Below are positions 1 to 8,381 of a stretch of DNA of 64,000 nucleotides, in pieces. Origin of the DNA: Vibrio campbellii CAIM 519 = NBRC 15631 = ATCC 25920 (lineage in GTDB: Bacteria > Pseudomonadota > Gammaproteobacteria > Enterobacterales > Vibrionaceae); NCBI RefSeq assembly GCF_002163755.1, contig NZ_CP015863.1, positions 1,302,001 to 1,366,000 on the forward strand. Direction: 5' to 3'. Numbering within the stretch: the stretch's first letter is position 1; the number at the start of each line of letters is the position of its first letter. A program made the translations under genes and the position numbers. Under the pieces are notes generated by a model. It worked only from the letters and a program-made list of their open reading frames with translations, did not search any database and was not told the origin of the DNA.

Positions 1-629
1 GGGTATTCAGTATGGACGGGGATTGTGCACCACTTGCTGATATCGCAGAAGTTACAAGAAGCTACGATGCTTGGTTCGCCGTCGATGATGCACACGGTAT
101 TGGCGTTCTTGGTGAATTCGGTGGTGGTTCTTGCGAGCTGGCTACAGTTAAGCCTGAATTGTTGATCGTTACTTTTGGCAAAGCTTTCGGTATGTCCGGC
201 GCGGCTATCTTATGTGGCCACGCAACGGGGGACTTTTTAACTCAGTTTGCTCGTCACCATGTGTATTCCACAGCGATACCGCCAGCACAAGCGTATGCGT
301 TGACTCATGCAGTCTCGATGATTCAAGAGCAGTCTTGGCGACGCGAAAAGCTTACGGAATTAAATGAAGTATATCGAGATGGTCTTCAAGATCTCGACGG
401 TTTTGTCGAAACCCAAACCTCGATTAAGCCCTTTATGATTGGTGAATCTGAACTGGCTTTGCAGGTTGCAAGTGCTTGTCGACAGAACGGCATTTGGGTG
501 ACTGCTATTCGTCCACCGACGGTACCTAAAGGAACATCTCGTCTTCGAATTACGCTCACAGCCAATCACACCAATGAGCAAGTTAAAACGCTTTCAATGG
601 CATTGAAGCAAGCATTAGGAGCGCTGTAA
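1..629 (+). CDS. bioF: 8-amino-7-oxononanoate synthase (C-terminal part)
   Basis: This is the 3' portion of BioF, the PLP enzyme that condenses pimeloyl-ACP with L-alanine to give 8-amino-7-oxononanoate in biotin synthesis. The reading frame is open at the left edge (frame from base 3), so the N-terminal part lies outside the window and the ATG at 12 is internal. Visible alpha-oxoamine synthase signatures are VDDAHGIGVLG, whose Asp and His contact PLP, and TFGKAFGMSGAA with the Schiff-base lysine. The stop codon overlaps the bioC start at 629, as expected in a bioBFCD operon. Function is known from the family; the motifs are seen directly. Confidence 0.95.
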   Translation, partial: VFSMDGDCAPLADIAEVTRSYDAWFAVDDAHGIGVLGEFGGGSCELATVKPELLIVTFGKAFGMSGAAILCGHATGDFLTQFARHHVYSTAIPPAQAYALTHAVSMIQEQSWRREKLTELNEVYRDGLQDLDGFVETQTSIKPFMIGESELALQVASACRQNGIWVTAIRPPTVPKGTSRLRITLTANHTNEQVKTLSMALKQALGAL

Positions 630-1435
630 TGGATAATGCAGAAAATATGACATTGGAAAGCTTTTACCAAGACAAAGAAGCGATTGCCTCTTCGTTTGGA
701 AAAGCAGCAGAAACGTACGACAAACACGCGGCGTTTCAGTGTGATGTTGGACATCGCATGCTTGATAAATTTCCTGAAAACTTAACGGGAAAACGCGTCT
801 TAGATTTGGGGTGTGGTACAGGCTACTTCTCTCAACTGTTCCAACAACGTGGCGCAGAAGTGATTTGCGGCGATATCTCTCAAGCTATGTTAGATAAAGC
901 GCAGCAGCGTTGTGGTATACGGCAAATGCAGTACCAAATAGCTGATGCCGAAAACTTGCCATTTGATGATGAGAGCTTCGATTACGTTTTTTCAAGTTTG
1001 GCTTTGCAATGGTGTGCAGATTTAAGTTACCCGTTAAGAGAGATTCGTCGCGTCTTAAAGGTAGGAGGGACGGGGTGTTTCTCAACATTAACCGATGGCT
1101 CACTTTATGAGTTGCGAGAGGCGTGGTCAAAAATTGATACATATCAACACGTGAATAACTTTATTACCCACAATCAGGTAAAAATTGCGTTAGCGCAATC
1201 TCGGTGCCACAACCATCATCTAGACTTGACCCCCATCACAGTTTGGTACGATTCAGCGTTTTCTGTCATGCGTGATCTTAAAGGCATTGGTGCAAATCAC
1301 GTAAGCGGGCGCTCACATGGTCTGACGAGTCGTCGCACCTTGTTGCAAGTTGAGCGCGAGTACCAAGCATTTGGAAACGATCAAGGTCTTCTACCTGCAA
1401 GTTATCAGGTTTGTTTTGGAGTCATAGTTAAATGA
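629..1435 (+). CDS. bioC: malonyl-ACP O-methyltransferase
   Basis: BioC methylates the free carboxyl of malonyl-ACP so that fatty acid synthesis can elongate it to pimeloyl-ACP methyl ester. The 268-residue protein is a class I SAM methyltransferase with motif I VLDLGCGTGYFS near residue 58, an acidic GDIS after strand beta2, and a post-motif DAENLPFDDESFDYVFSSLALQW. The N-terminal SFGKAAETYDKHAAFQ matches the conserved start of BioC. It overlaps bioF by one base and bioD by four, which implies translational coupling. Identification rests on both sequence and operon position. Confidence 0.95.
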   Translation: MDNAENMTLESFYQDKEAIASSFGKAAETYDKHAAFQCDVGHRMLDKFPENLTGKRVLDLGCGTGYFSQLFQQRGAEVICGDISQAMLDKAQQRCGIRQMQYQIADAENLPFDDESFDYVFSSLALQWCADLSYPLREIRRVLKVGGTGCFSTLTDGSLYELREAWSKIDTYQHVNNFITHNQVKIALAQSRCHNHHLDLTPITVWYDSAFSVMRDLKGIGANHVSGRSHGLTSRRTLLQVEREYQAFGNDQGLLPASYQVCFGVIVK

Positions 1436-2115
1436 TTGATGCATTTTTTATTGCTGGTACGGATACTGATGTAGGAAAAACGGTAGCGTCTAAAGCTATT
1501 TTACAAGCACTTGGCGCGAAAGGGCTTAACACCATTGGTTACAAGCCAGTGGCTGCGGGAAGCGACAAGACGGCGGAAGGTTGGCGTAACTCGGATGCAT
1601 TGCACCTTCAGAAAGCGGCAACACTAGATATCGCGTACGACGATGTAAACCCATACGCTTTGGAATTACCCGCCTCTCCTCACATCGCCGCTAAGCACGA
1701 ACATGTAGAAATTAAATACGAAGTACTGAGCGAAAAATTGGCTCACCATAAAGAGCAATCTGACATTGTTCTTGTGGAAGGTGCTGGTGGTTGGCGTGTG
1801 CCTGTATCTGATACAGACAGCCTGTCGACATGGGTACAGCAAGAACAGCTTCCGGTAGTTCTGGTTGTCGGTATCAAGCTGGGGTGTTTGAGCCACGCAC
1901 TGTTAACGGCAGAGATCATCAAAGCAGATGGTTTGAATCTCGTTGGCTGGGTAGCGAACCGTGTTAACCCAGGCACAGAGCACTATGCAGAGATCATCGA
2001 TATGCTGGAAGATCGTTTAGATGCTCCAAAACTTGGTGAGATCCCATACATTCCAAGTGCGAAGCGTAAAGATCTAGGCAAATTCATTAACGTTGAGCCG
2101 TTGCTAAACGCGTAA
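1432..2115 (+). CDS. bioD: dethiobiotin synthetase
   Basis: BioD closes the ureido ring of dethiobiotin from 7,8-diaminononanoate, CO2 and ATP in the cytoplasm. The protein has 227 residues, close to the usual family length. The P-loop GTDTDVGKT sits at the N-terminus, followed by GYKPVAAGS and VEGAGGWRVP, both characteristic of the DTBS family. Its start overlaps the end of bioC (ATGA). A strong hairpin terminator follows, so this is the last gene of the biotin operon. The operator region upstream of bioB lies outside the window. Confidence 0.96.
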   Translation: MIDAFFIAGTDTDVGKTVASKAILQALGAKGLNTIGYKPVAAGSDKTAEGWRNSDALHLQKAATLDIAYDDVNPYALELPASPHIAAKHEHVEIKYEVLSEKLAHHKEQSDIVLVEGAGGWRVPVSDTDSLSTWVQQEQLPVVLVVGIKLGCLSHALLTAEIIKADGLNLVGWVANRVNPGTEHYAEIIDMLEDRLDAPKLGEIPYIPSAKRKDLGKFINVEPLLNA

Positions 2116-2138
2116 AGGCTTCGCGATTCGATAAACAC

Positions 2139-2167
2139 AAAAAGGGCTGCGCAATGCAGCCCTTTTC
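2139..2167. terminator. Rho-independent terminator after bioD
   Basis: A stem AAAAGGGCTGC/GCAGCCCTTTT with a five-base loop is flanked by A- and T-runs. It can work on both strands, ending the bio operon on the plus strand and the small minus-strand ORF whose stop is at 2210. Confidence 0.9.
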
Positions 2168-2209
2168 TCATGTAAACTTTTGTGTCTAATCGTAAGATCC
2201 GACGCTCAG

Positions 2210-2377
2210 TTATTTCTCTTGGCTAAGCCCCATCAAAGCTTGCTGTGTTTCAGCAACGCGCTTTGACATGTGAGCGTCAGTGGAAATACCAAGTTGTTGT
2301 TTTGCCTCATCCTCTGAGATACCTAGATGACAACAAAGTAGATCGATAGCCATTTGATAGTTGTTAGTTTCTACCAT
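2210..2377 (-). CDS. small conserved-looking protein of unknown function (55 aa)
   Basis: A short ORF that I do not recognise as a named family. Translation gives 55 residues starting MVETNNYQMAIDLLCC and ending ALMGLSQEK. A good ribosome binding site (TTGAGGG) lies nine bases before the ATG, and a bidirectional terminator lies just past the stop. There is no signal peptide or membrane segment. The sequence looks alpha-helical, with a C-terminal charged/Gln-rich helix and a Cys-Cys-His cluster near residue 15. It sits divergently from htpX. Reality of the gene is inferred from the RBS, the composition and the flanking terminator. Confidence 0.65.
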   Translation of the reverse strand: MVETNNYQMAIDLLCCHLGISEDEAKQQLGISTDAHMSKRVAETQQALMGLSQEK

Positions 2378-2736
2378 GATTTTTCCCTCAAGACATGGAA
2401 GTTTGGAACTGCTTTATTGTCCTTAAAGCTCGCCCCGTTTCGTTCATCTAAGCTGAATCTAGCACGTACAGATAGTCGCACAATAAGACCAAAGTCTATA
2501 CTGGCGCTAAGATGCTGTTTTTAAGCGGGTAAAATGTTTGTATTATTTCAGTCTCGAAAACAAATGTTGCAATTTATTGCTTAACCTTGTTTTTATCGCG
2601 GATAGACTATATCTATAACGCAACGGAGCACGAAACTAAGCGGGACAAGCTTTCTAAGCGTTCTGTTACTTATAAAAAACCTGTTCCATATAATAATCCG
2701 TTTTGAAAAAACGATAAGCTTCCCCGGAGAAAAGTA

Positions 2737-3606
2737 ATGAAGCGAATTATGTTATTCCTAGCAACTAACCTAGCAGTCGTGCTAGTGCTTAGTGTTGTTC
2801 TGAATATTGTTTACGCTGTAACTGGAATGCAGCCAGGCAGTCTGTCTGGTCTACTTGTCATGGCCGCCGTTTTTGGTTTTGGTGGCGCGTTTATCTCACT
2901 AATGATGTCGAAAGGCATGGCACTGCGCTCTGTGGGTGGCATGGTCATCGAAAGTCCTCGTAACGAGACAGAGCACTGGCTTCTTGAAACAGTTGGTCGC
3001 CAAGCTCAGCAAGCGGGTATTGGTATGCCAACGGTCGCGATTTACGAAGCGGCAGACATCAACGCATTCGCAACAGGCGCAAAGCGTGACGATTCATTGG
3101 TTGCTGTTTCTACAGGCCTTCTACACAACATGACTCGCGATGAAGCAGAAGCGGTACTAGCGCACGAAGTGAGTCACATTGCGAATGGTGACATGGTTAC
3201 CATGACGCTAATGCAAGGTGTGGTGAACACCTTCGTTATCTTCCTATCACGTTTCATTGCCAACATCGTTGCTTCTAACGACGATGAGGAAGGCCAAGGT
3301 ACCAACATGATGGTTTACTTTGGTGTGTCTATGGTGCTTGAGTTGGTATTTGGCTTCCTAGCAAGCTTCCTAACTATGTGGTACAGCCGTCACCGTGAAT
3401 TCCATGCAGATGCTGGTGCAGCCCAGCTAGTGGGTAAAGAGAAGATGATTGCTGCGCTAGAGCGTTTGAAAATGAGTCACGAATCGCAACTGGATGGCAC
3501 AATGATGGCATTTGGTATCAACGGTAAGCGTTCGATGACTGAGCTTCTAATGAGCCACCCACCGCTAGACAAGCGTATTTCGGCACTACGTAGCCAACAA
3601 TACTAG
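2737..3606 (+). CDS. htpX: membrane-bound zinc metalloprotease HtpX
   Basis: HtpX is an M48-family inner-membrane protease that degrades misfolded membrane proteins together with FtsH. The 289-residue protein has two N-terminal hydrophobic segments (about residues 4-25 and 33-55), the zinc motif HEVSH at residues 143-147, two further membrane segments around residues 150-215, and a downstream REFHADAGA that supplies the third zinc ligand. An RBS CCCCGGAGAA precedes the ATG. In E. coli the gene is induced by envelope stress through Cpx; no clear operator for that was identified here. A strong terminator follows, so it appears monocistronic. Confidence 0.97.
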   Translation: MKRIMLFLATNLAVVLVLSVVLNIVYAVTGMQPGSLSGLLVMAAVFGFGGAFISLMMSKGMALRSVGGMVIESPRNETEHWLLETVGRQAQQAGIGMPTVAIYEAADINAFATGAKRDDSLVAVSTGLLHNMTRDEAEAVLAHEVSHIANGDMVTMTLMQGVVNTFVIFLSRFIANIVASNDDEEGQGTNMMVYFGVSMVLELVFGFLASFLTMWYSRHREFHADAGAAQLVGKEKMIAALERLKMSHESQLDGTMMAFGINGKRSMTELLMSHPPLDKRISALRSQQY

Positions 3607-3655
3607 TCGTCAAATAGGCTGGACTAATTGTTCAGTAACTAAATTTAATATCCTG

Positions 3656-3687
3656 AAAAGGCTTGGTTTTTTGACCAAGCCTTTTTT
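3656..3687 (+). terminator. terminator after htpX
   Basis: An 11-bp perfect stem AAAAGGCTTGG/CCAAGCCTTTT with an eight-base loop and a run of seven T. Confidence 0.9.
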
Positions 3688-3742
3688 TGTGCCCATTGAT
3701 CGCTAGTGGATCTCGTCACGTATCACTTTACAGAAACAAAGT

Positions 3743-3809
3743 TATACAAAAATATTTTTGTACAACTTTTCTCGATTAGTCTATCTTGTACATATAATAT
3801 TTTTGTACA
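3743..3809 (+). promoter_or_regulatory. paired TGTACA motifs upstream of the lipid-modification operon
   Basis: Two inverted-type pairs lie 30-95 bases before the first gene of the operon: TATACA-N10-TGTACA (3743-3764) and TGTACA-N11-TGTACA (3787-3809). Each is separated by an AT-rich core, and the second encloses TATAAT at 3793. TGTACA is itself palindromic. As I recall, similar TGTACA-N(about 12)-TGTACA sites have been reported for LitR/CarH-type MerR photoreceptor regulators. The assignment to such a regulator is inference, and no such regulator gene lies in the window. Confidence 0.5.
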
Positions 3810-3837
3810 ACTGTTGAAGCGGTATGGGAGTGAAAAA

Positions 3838-4257
3838 ATGGACATTCAGTCAGTTGGCAACATTTATCAAAAGTTGAGTAAGGCGAATTTGCATTTGCTC
3901 GAAGGGGTTTATCACCAAGACGTGGTGTTTGAAGATGCTGCTCATCGTTTAGAAGGATGGCCTGCGTTATCCGATTACTTTCAATCACTTTACACCAATG
4001 TCATTCGCTGTGACTTCGTTATTCATGACCATCAACAAGCCGGGGAAACTGGCTTCCTCACGTGGACGATGGATCTACAACACCCGAAACTTCAAAAAGG
4101 CGCGCCTATCTCGGTAAATGGCGTCTCACATCTCAAGTTCCGCGATGGGCAGGTTATTTATCACCGAGACTATTTCGATTTGGGCGAAATGCTCTACGAA
4201 AATCTGCCGCTGCTTGGCTCTGTGGTTAGAACCATTAAACAGAGGCTAGGGCAATGA
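3838..4257 (+). CDS. NTF2-like/SnoaL-like nuclear transport factor 2 family protein
   Basis: A small cytoplasmic alpha+beta-barrel protein of 139 residues, first gene of an eight-gene operon. The start chosen is ATG 3838, preceded by GGGAG. The longer frame from 3706 would run through the TGTACA repeat region and is unlikely to be coding. The fold signature is the N-terminal helix YQKLSKANLHLLEGVYHQDVVFEDAAH followed by alternating strands (VNGVSHLKFRDGQVIYHRDYFDLGEM). Members of this superfamily are enzymes or ligand-binding proteins; no catalytic role can be deduced here. The stop overlaps the start of the SDR gene (ATGA), so the two are translationally coupled. Confidence 0.8.
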   Translation: MDIQSVGNIYQKLSKANLHLLEGVYHQDVVFEDAAHRLEGWPALSDYFQSLYTNVIRCDFVIHDHQQAGETGFLTWTMDLQHPKLQKGAPISVNGVSHLKFRDGQVIYHRDYFDLGEMLYENLPLLGSVVRTIKQRLGQ

Positions 4258-4979
4258 GCGGTTCGGTACTGATTACAGGTGCGACCTCGGGGATCGGTCG
4301 ACAACTTGCATTGGACTACGCAAATGCAGGTTGGAAGGTGATTGCCTGTGGACGCAATGAGGCCGTGTTGGCAGAGCTTGTGGACGCGTCGAGGAACATC
4401 TCAACCTTACGTTTTGATGTGACGCAGTATGAGGAAACGATCCAAACACTGTCTGAATTGCCTTTTATTCCTGAAAACTGGATTTTCAACGCTGGTGACT
4501 GCGAATACATGGATGACGGCGTTGTTGACGCGAAACTCATGGCGCGCGTTATGAACGTGAATGTGGTTGGCGTAGCTAATTGTGTTGAAGCTTGTCAGCC
4601 TCGCTTTGAACGTGGTCATCGCGTCGTGATTGTTGGGTCCATTGCATCGGAAGTCGCACTGCCTCGTGCAGAGGCTTACGGCGCCTCCAAAGCTGCGGTG
4701 AGTTATTTCGCGCGCACGCTTGCAGTCGACTTGAAGAAGAAAGGGATCAAAGTCGTCACAGTTTTCCCTGGTTTTGTTGAAACGCCTCTCACTGACAAAA
4801 ACACTTTTGATATGCCGATGATTGTATCGGTAAAGCAGGCTTCTGATGCCATCCGCAAGCAGTTGGATGCAAACAAAAGCCATATCTATTTCCCAGCGAG
4901 ATTCACTGGCATTTTGCGCTTTATCTCGCTGCTTCCCTACAGCTGGCAAGCACGGCTAACCGCAAAACTCGTATCATAA
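4254..4979 (+). CDS. short-chain dehydrogenase/reductase family oxidoreductase
   Basis: A classical SDR of 241 residues. The Rossmann motif TGATSGIG is at residues 8-15, NAG (FNAGD) near residue 80, and the catalytic YGASK appears after a conserved Ser (VGSIAS). The position of Arg in CGRN suggests NADP(H). The substrate is unknown; by context it probably reduces or oxidises a lipid-derived carbonyl/hydroxyl made by the operon. A C-terminal hydrophobic stretch (FTGILRFISLLPYSW) could associate with membrane. The gene overlaps its upstream neighbour by four bases and lies 12 bases before the FAD oxidoreductase gene. Confidence 0.88.
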   Translation: MSGSVLITGATSGIGRQLALDYANAGWKVIACGRNEAVLAELVDASRNISTLRFDVTQYEETIQTLSELPFIPENWIFNAGDCEYMDDGVVDAKLMARVMNVNVVGVANCVEACQPRFERGHRVVIVGSIASEVALPRAEAYGASKAAVSYFARTLAVDLKKKGIKVVTVFPGFVETPLTDKNTFDMPMIVSVKQASDAIRKQLDANKSHIYFPARFTGILRFISLLPYSWQARLTAKLVS

Positions 4980-4991
4980 GAAGGAAGAAGC

Positions 4992-6302
4992 ATGAACGTT
5001 GCAGGAAGAAAGAAAATCGCCATTGTTGGTACCGGGATTTCTGGGCTCACTTGTGGCTATTACTTGCATAAAGAACATGACGTAACGTTGTTCGAGGCGA
5101 ACGACTACATAGGTGGGCATACGGCGACTGTTGACGTGAGCGTTGACGGAAAAGAGTACGCGATCGATACCGGCTTTATTGTATACAATGACCGGACTTA
5201 CCCAAACTTCATCAAAATGATGAACGAAATCGGTGTCGAAGGTTTGCCGACCCAAATGAGCTTCAGCGTCAGAAACGACGGTAATGGTTTGGAGTACAAC
5301 GGTCACACCGTGTCGACATTGTTTGCTCAAAAACGAAACTGGGCAAACCCAAAATTCTACCGCTTTATCTCAGAGATCCTTCGTTTTAACAAACTGGCGA
5401 AAAGCTTTGCTAACGAGAAATCGACAGATTCTCAGACGCTGGGTGAGTTTCTTGACGAACACGACTTCAGTCCATTTTTTACTGATAACTACATATTACC
5501 AATGGGTGCTGCAATCTGGTCATCGACCTTGGCAGACATGCGCGCATTCCCGTTAATGTTCTTCTTGCGATTCTTCCTCAACCACGGGTTGTTAGATATC
5601 ACAAACCGCCCACAATGGTATGTGATAAAAGGCGGCTCACGCTCTTACATTGGACCGTTGACCAAAGGTTTTGCCGATAATATTCGTCTTAACAGCCCAG
5701 TCGAAAAAGTCATCCGTACTGATAACGGTGTTGGTATTGAAGTTCATGGTGAGACGCACTGGTTTGATGACGTTATCTTCGCTTGCCACAGTGATCAAGC
5801 AATGCGAATGCTGGGCGACATAAGCTCTACCGAGCAAGAAATCCTAGGCGATATGGCATACCAAGCAAACGAAGTCGTGTTGCATACGGATATTGGCCTG
5901 TTGCCAAAACGCAAGGCGGCTTGGGCTGCATGGAATTACCTACTCGATGGCAGTCAAGAAGAGCAAGAGCGTCTGCCTTCTCTGACTTATAACATGAACA
6001 TACTGCAACACATCCAGTCTGAGCATACTTTCTGTGTCACGTTGAACAGTACGAAAAAAATCAATCCAAACAAGATTCTACGCTCATTCACTTACCATCA
6101 TCCTGTATTTACCACGGAGTCTATTGCCGCACAGCAACGAAAAGATGAAGTCCAAGGCAAACAGAGTACTTGGTTCTGTGGCGCCTATTGGTACAACGGC
6201 TTCCATGAAGATGGTGTTCGTAGCGCGCTTGATGTCGTTCAAGGGCTAGAAGAAAAATACCGCGAGCAAAAAGTGGTGCCTTTTGAAAAAGGCGCGGCGT
6301 GA
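4992..6302 (+). CDS. FAD/NAD(P)-binding amine-oxidase-like oxidoreductase
   Basis: A 436-residue flavoprotein of the amine oxidase/phytoene desaturase superfamily. The dinucleotide-binding motif GTGISGLTCGYYL lies near the N-terminus, with the ribose-binding Glu in LFEAND, then GGHT. The C-terminal WFCGAYWYNGFHEDGVRSAL resembles the closing FAD motif. RBS AAGGAAGAAGC precedes the ATG. In several proteobacteria, proteins of this group are encoded next to DUF1365 and Cfa-like genes, as here. The substrate is not known; a membrane fatty acyl chain is the contextual inference. A one-base gap separates it from the DUF1365 start at 6304. Confidence 0.88.
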   Translation: MNVAGRKKIAIVGTGISGLTCGYYLHKEHDVTLFEANDYIGGHTATVDVSVDGKEYAIDTGFIVYNDRTYPNFIKMMNEIGVEGLPTQMSFSVRNDGNGLEYNGHTVSTLFAQKRNWANPKFYRFISEILRFNKLAKSFANEKSTDSQTLGEFLDEHDFSPFFTDNYILPMGAAIWSSTLADMRAFPLMFFLRFFLNHGLLDITNRPQWYVIKGGSRSYIGPLTKGFADNIRLNSPVEKVIRTDNGVGIEVHGETHWFDDVIFACHSDQAMRMLGDISSTEQEILGDMAYQANEVVLHTDIGLLPKRKAAWAAWNYLLDGSQEEQERLPSLTYNMNILQHIQSEHTFCVTLNSTKKINPNKILRSFTYHHPVFTTESIAAQQRKDEVQGKQSTWFCGAYWYNGFHEDGVRSALDVVQGLEEKYREQKVVPFEKGAA

Positions 6303-6303
6303 T

Positions 6304-7125
6304 ATGAGTAGCCAGATGAACAGCCGATTGTTTATAGGCAATGTTCGCCACCGTCGATTCACGCCTGTGAGTCATGAGTTGAATTACTCCTTATTCATGC
6401 CAGCCATCGACGTAGATGAACTCGAGGCGCTGGAGAAAAATGTTTGGGGCTTTGGGTCACGCTGTTGGCATTGGGCACGTTTTAAGCGCAGTGATTACAT
6501 TGGTGGTAAAGGATGCATTAAGTCAGCCGTTCAAGACAAACTGGAAGCGCTAACAGGTGTTCGTTTGACGGGAAAAGTGGTTGCCGTTTGTCACCTACGT
6601 TACTTAGGGCTCTATTTCAGTCCGGTTAATTTCTACTACGTTTATAACAAGGAGGGTGAGTGGAAGTACCTGCTGGCAGAGGTCAGCAACACCCCTTGGA
6701 ATGAACGTCATTATTACGCGATAGCGGCAGACGAACAGGATGAAAATTTTGGTTGGGAGCAAGACAAAGCGTTTCATGTCTCGCCGTTTAATCCAATCGA
6801 CCAACGCTACCATTGGAAAATCAAACCTTTGACAGACAAGTTGAATATCCATCTTGAATGCCACAAAGGTGAAAAACATTTTGATGCCACCATGGCGATG
6901 AAAGCGCAGCCACTTTCAAGTAAAACCTTATTGAAGTGCTTGATCGTTACGCCGATTCAAACGGTAAAAGTCATGGTTGGTATTTACTGGCACGCTCTAA
7001 AACTTTGGATTAAAGGCGCGCCTTTTTACTCACACCCTAAATATGCTCAACCAAAAAAGACGGGAACCGAGCCGGTGAGTAAAGACGAAAAGAATAATAA
7101 GCACAAGGAGAACTCTGCATGTTAA
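6304..7125 (+). CDS. DUF1365 domain-containing protein
   Basis: About 273 residues, a single DUF1365 domain without a known catalytic motif. The N-terminus SRLFIGNVRHRRFTP and the central LRYLGLYFSPVNFYYVY plus EVSNTPWNERHYY are typical of the family. I chose ATG 6304; a TTG at 6283 and an ATG at 6316 are alternatives, and the upstream gene ends at 6302. The family co-occurs with Cfa-type methyltransferases and with FAD oxidoreductases. In Rhodobacter sphaeroides I recall a comparable gene next to a Cfa-like gene in the singlet-oxygen (RpoE/ChrR) regulon. A role in lipid methylation or oxidation is inferred. Confidence 0.88.
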   Translation: MSSQMNSRLFIGNVRHRRFTPVSHELNYSLFMPAIDVDELEALEKNVWGFGSRCWHWARFKRSDYIGGKGCIKSAVQDKLEALTGVRLTGKVVAVCHLRYLGLYFSPVNFYYVYNKEGEWKYLLAEVSNTPWNERHYYAIAADEQDENFGWEQDKAFHVSPFNPIDQRYHWKIKPLTDKLNIHLECHKGEKHFDATMAMKAQPLSSKTLLKCLIVTPIQTVKVMVGIYWHALKLWIKGAPFYSHPKYAQPKKTGTEPVSKDEKNNKHKENSAC

Positions 7126-8375
7126 ATACAACTTCTATGGCAATGCCACGTGAATTGACGACGACGCAAAAAGCGGCTCGTGGAGTTCTATTTCAGTGTC
7201 TTCAAAAGATGGAAATCGGCTGCTTAACGGTTATTGAGAGCTTCAAGACAGAAACGACAGAGCGCAGTGAGAGATTCTCTACACCAAATGGAGAATATAA
7301 TGGTGAACCAGTTGCGGCGACGATTGAGGTTAAGCATCCGGGCTTCTACTCTCGGATTTTACAAGGCGGCAGTATTGCAGCAGGTGAAGCTTACATGGAC
7401 GGCTGGTGGGATAGCCCGGATTTGACGGCATTGATGAAGCTGATGGCCCTCAACATGCGTGCACTGGATAAACTCGAAGAGCAGGGCAGCTGGCTAACAA
7501 AACTGCTTTATAAGTTTAGCCATTGGAGCAACCGTAACTCCCAAGAAAACTCCCGTAAGAATATCCATGCTCACTACGACTTGGGTAACAACCTGTATGA
7601 AGCTTTCCTTGATACCAACATGCTGTATTCGTCAGCGTTGTACAACGAAGCGGATGATTCATTAGAACAGGCACAAATCAACAAAATGTATCGCCTGTGT
7701 CAGCAACTTGAGCTGAAAGCTAGTGATCATGTCATCGAAATTGGCACCGGCTGGGGTGCAATGGCGATTTACATGGCTGAGCAATATGGTTGTCAAGTGA
7801 CGACGACAACCATTTCTGAAGAGCAGCACGCTTACGCCGAACAGAAGATCAAAGAGCGTGGCTTAGAAGGTAAAGTCACTTTGCTTAAAGAGGATTATCG
7901 CAATCTAAAGGGAACCTTCGACAAGCTGGTTTCTATAGAGATGATTGAAGCGGTGGGTAAGCAGTTTCTGCCTTCTTACATCAAGAAGTGCGAATCCTTG
8001 TTGAAGTCGGGAGGCCTGATGGCGATTCAAGCGATTACGATTGCCGACCAGCGCTATGATTACTACAGCAACAATGTCGATTTTATTCAGAAGTACATTT
8101 TCCCAGGAGGCTTTTTGCCTTCAGTCACATCCCTCACTCAAGCAACGACCAAATACAGTGACTTGGTTACGCGAGATCTGTTCGATATCGGGCTTGATTA
8201 CGCCAAAACGCTTAATGAGTGGCATCATCGCTTTAATCAAGCCGAGAGTGAAGTCCGCTCGTTTGGTTACGACGATCGCTTCGTGCGCATGTGGCGTTAT
8301 TACTTGAGCTATTGTGAGGGTGGCTTCTTAGCTCGCACGATCAGTGCCGTTCACATGACGTTTCAGCGTCCGTAG
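7119..8375 (+). CDS. cfa: cyclopropane-fatty-acyl-phospholipid synthase family methyltransferase
   Basis: A 418-residue SAM-dependent methyltransferase of the CFA synthase family, acting on unsaturated acyl chains of membrane phospholipids. Visible features are an N-terminal lipid-binding-type domain, AHYDLGNNLYEAFLD, motif I VIEIGTGWGAMAIYMA near residue 206, TTTTISEEQ, IEMIEAVG, and FIQKYIFPGGFLPS near residue 330, all diagnostic. RBS AAGGAG lies eight bases before the ATG, overlapping the end of the DUF1365 gene. Because of its neighbours it may be a specialised paralogue (for example for furan-type fatty acid synthesis) rather than the housekeeping Cfa. That distinction cannot be settled from this sequence. 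Confidence 0.9.
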   Translation: MLNTTSMAMPRELTTTQKAARGVLFQCLQKMEIGCLTVIESFKTETTERSERFSTPNGEYNGEPVAATIEVKHPGFYSRILQGGSIAAGEAYMDGWWDSPDLTALMKLMALNMRALDKLEEQGSWLTKLLYKFSHWSNRNSQENSRKNIHAHYDLGNNLYEAFLDTNMLYSSALYNEADDSLEQAQINKMYRLCQQLELKASDHVIEIGTGWGAMAIYMAEQYGCQVTTTTISEEQHAYAEQKIKERGLEGKVTLLKEDYRNLKGTFDKLVSIEMIEAVGKQFLPSYIKKCESLLKSGGLMAIQAITIADQRYDYYSNNVDFIQKYIFPGGFLPSVTSLTQATTKYSDLVTRDLFDIGLDYAKTLNEWHHRFNQAESEVRSFGYDDRFVRMWRYYLSYCEGGFLARTISAVHMTFQRP

Positions 8376-8381
8376 TTCTTT

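Noticed and set aside
3706..3837. N-terminal extension of the NTF2-like protein
   Set aside because: It runs through the TGTACA operator-like region and the better start, ATG 3838, has a GGGAG ribosome binding site.
4407..4949. Long minus-strand frame opposite the SDR gene
   Set aside because: It is a shadow of the plus-strand gene, which has clear SDR motifs and operon context.
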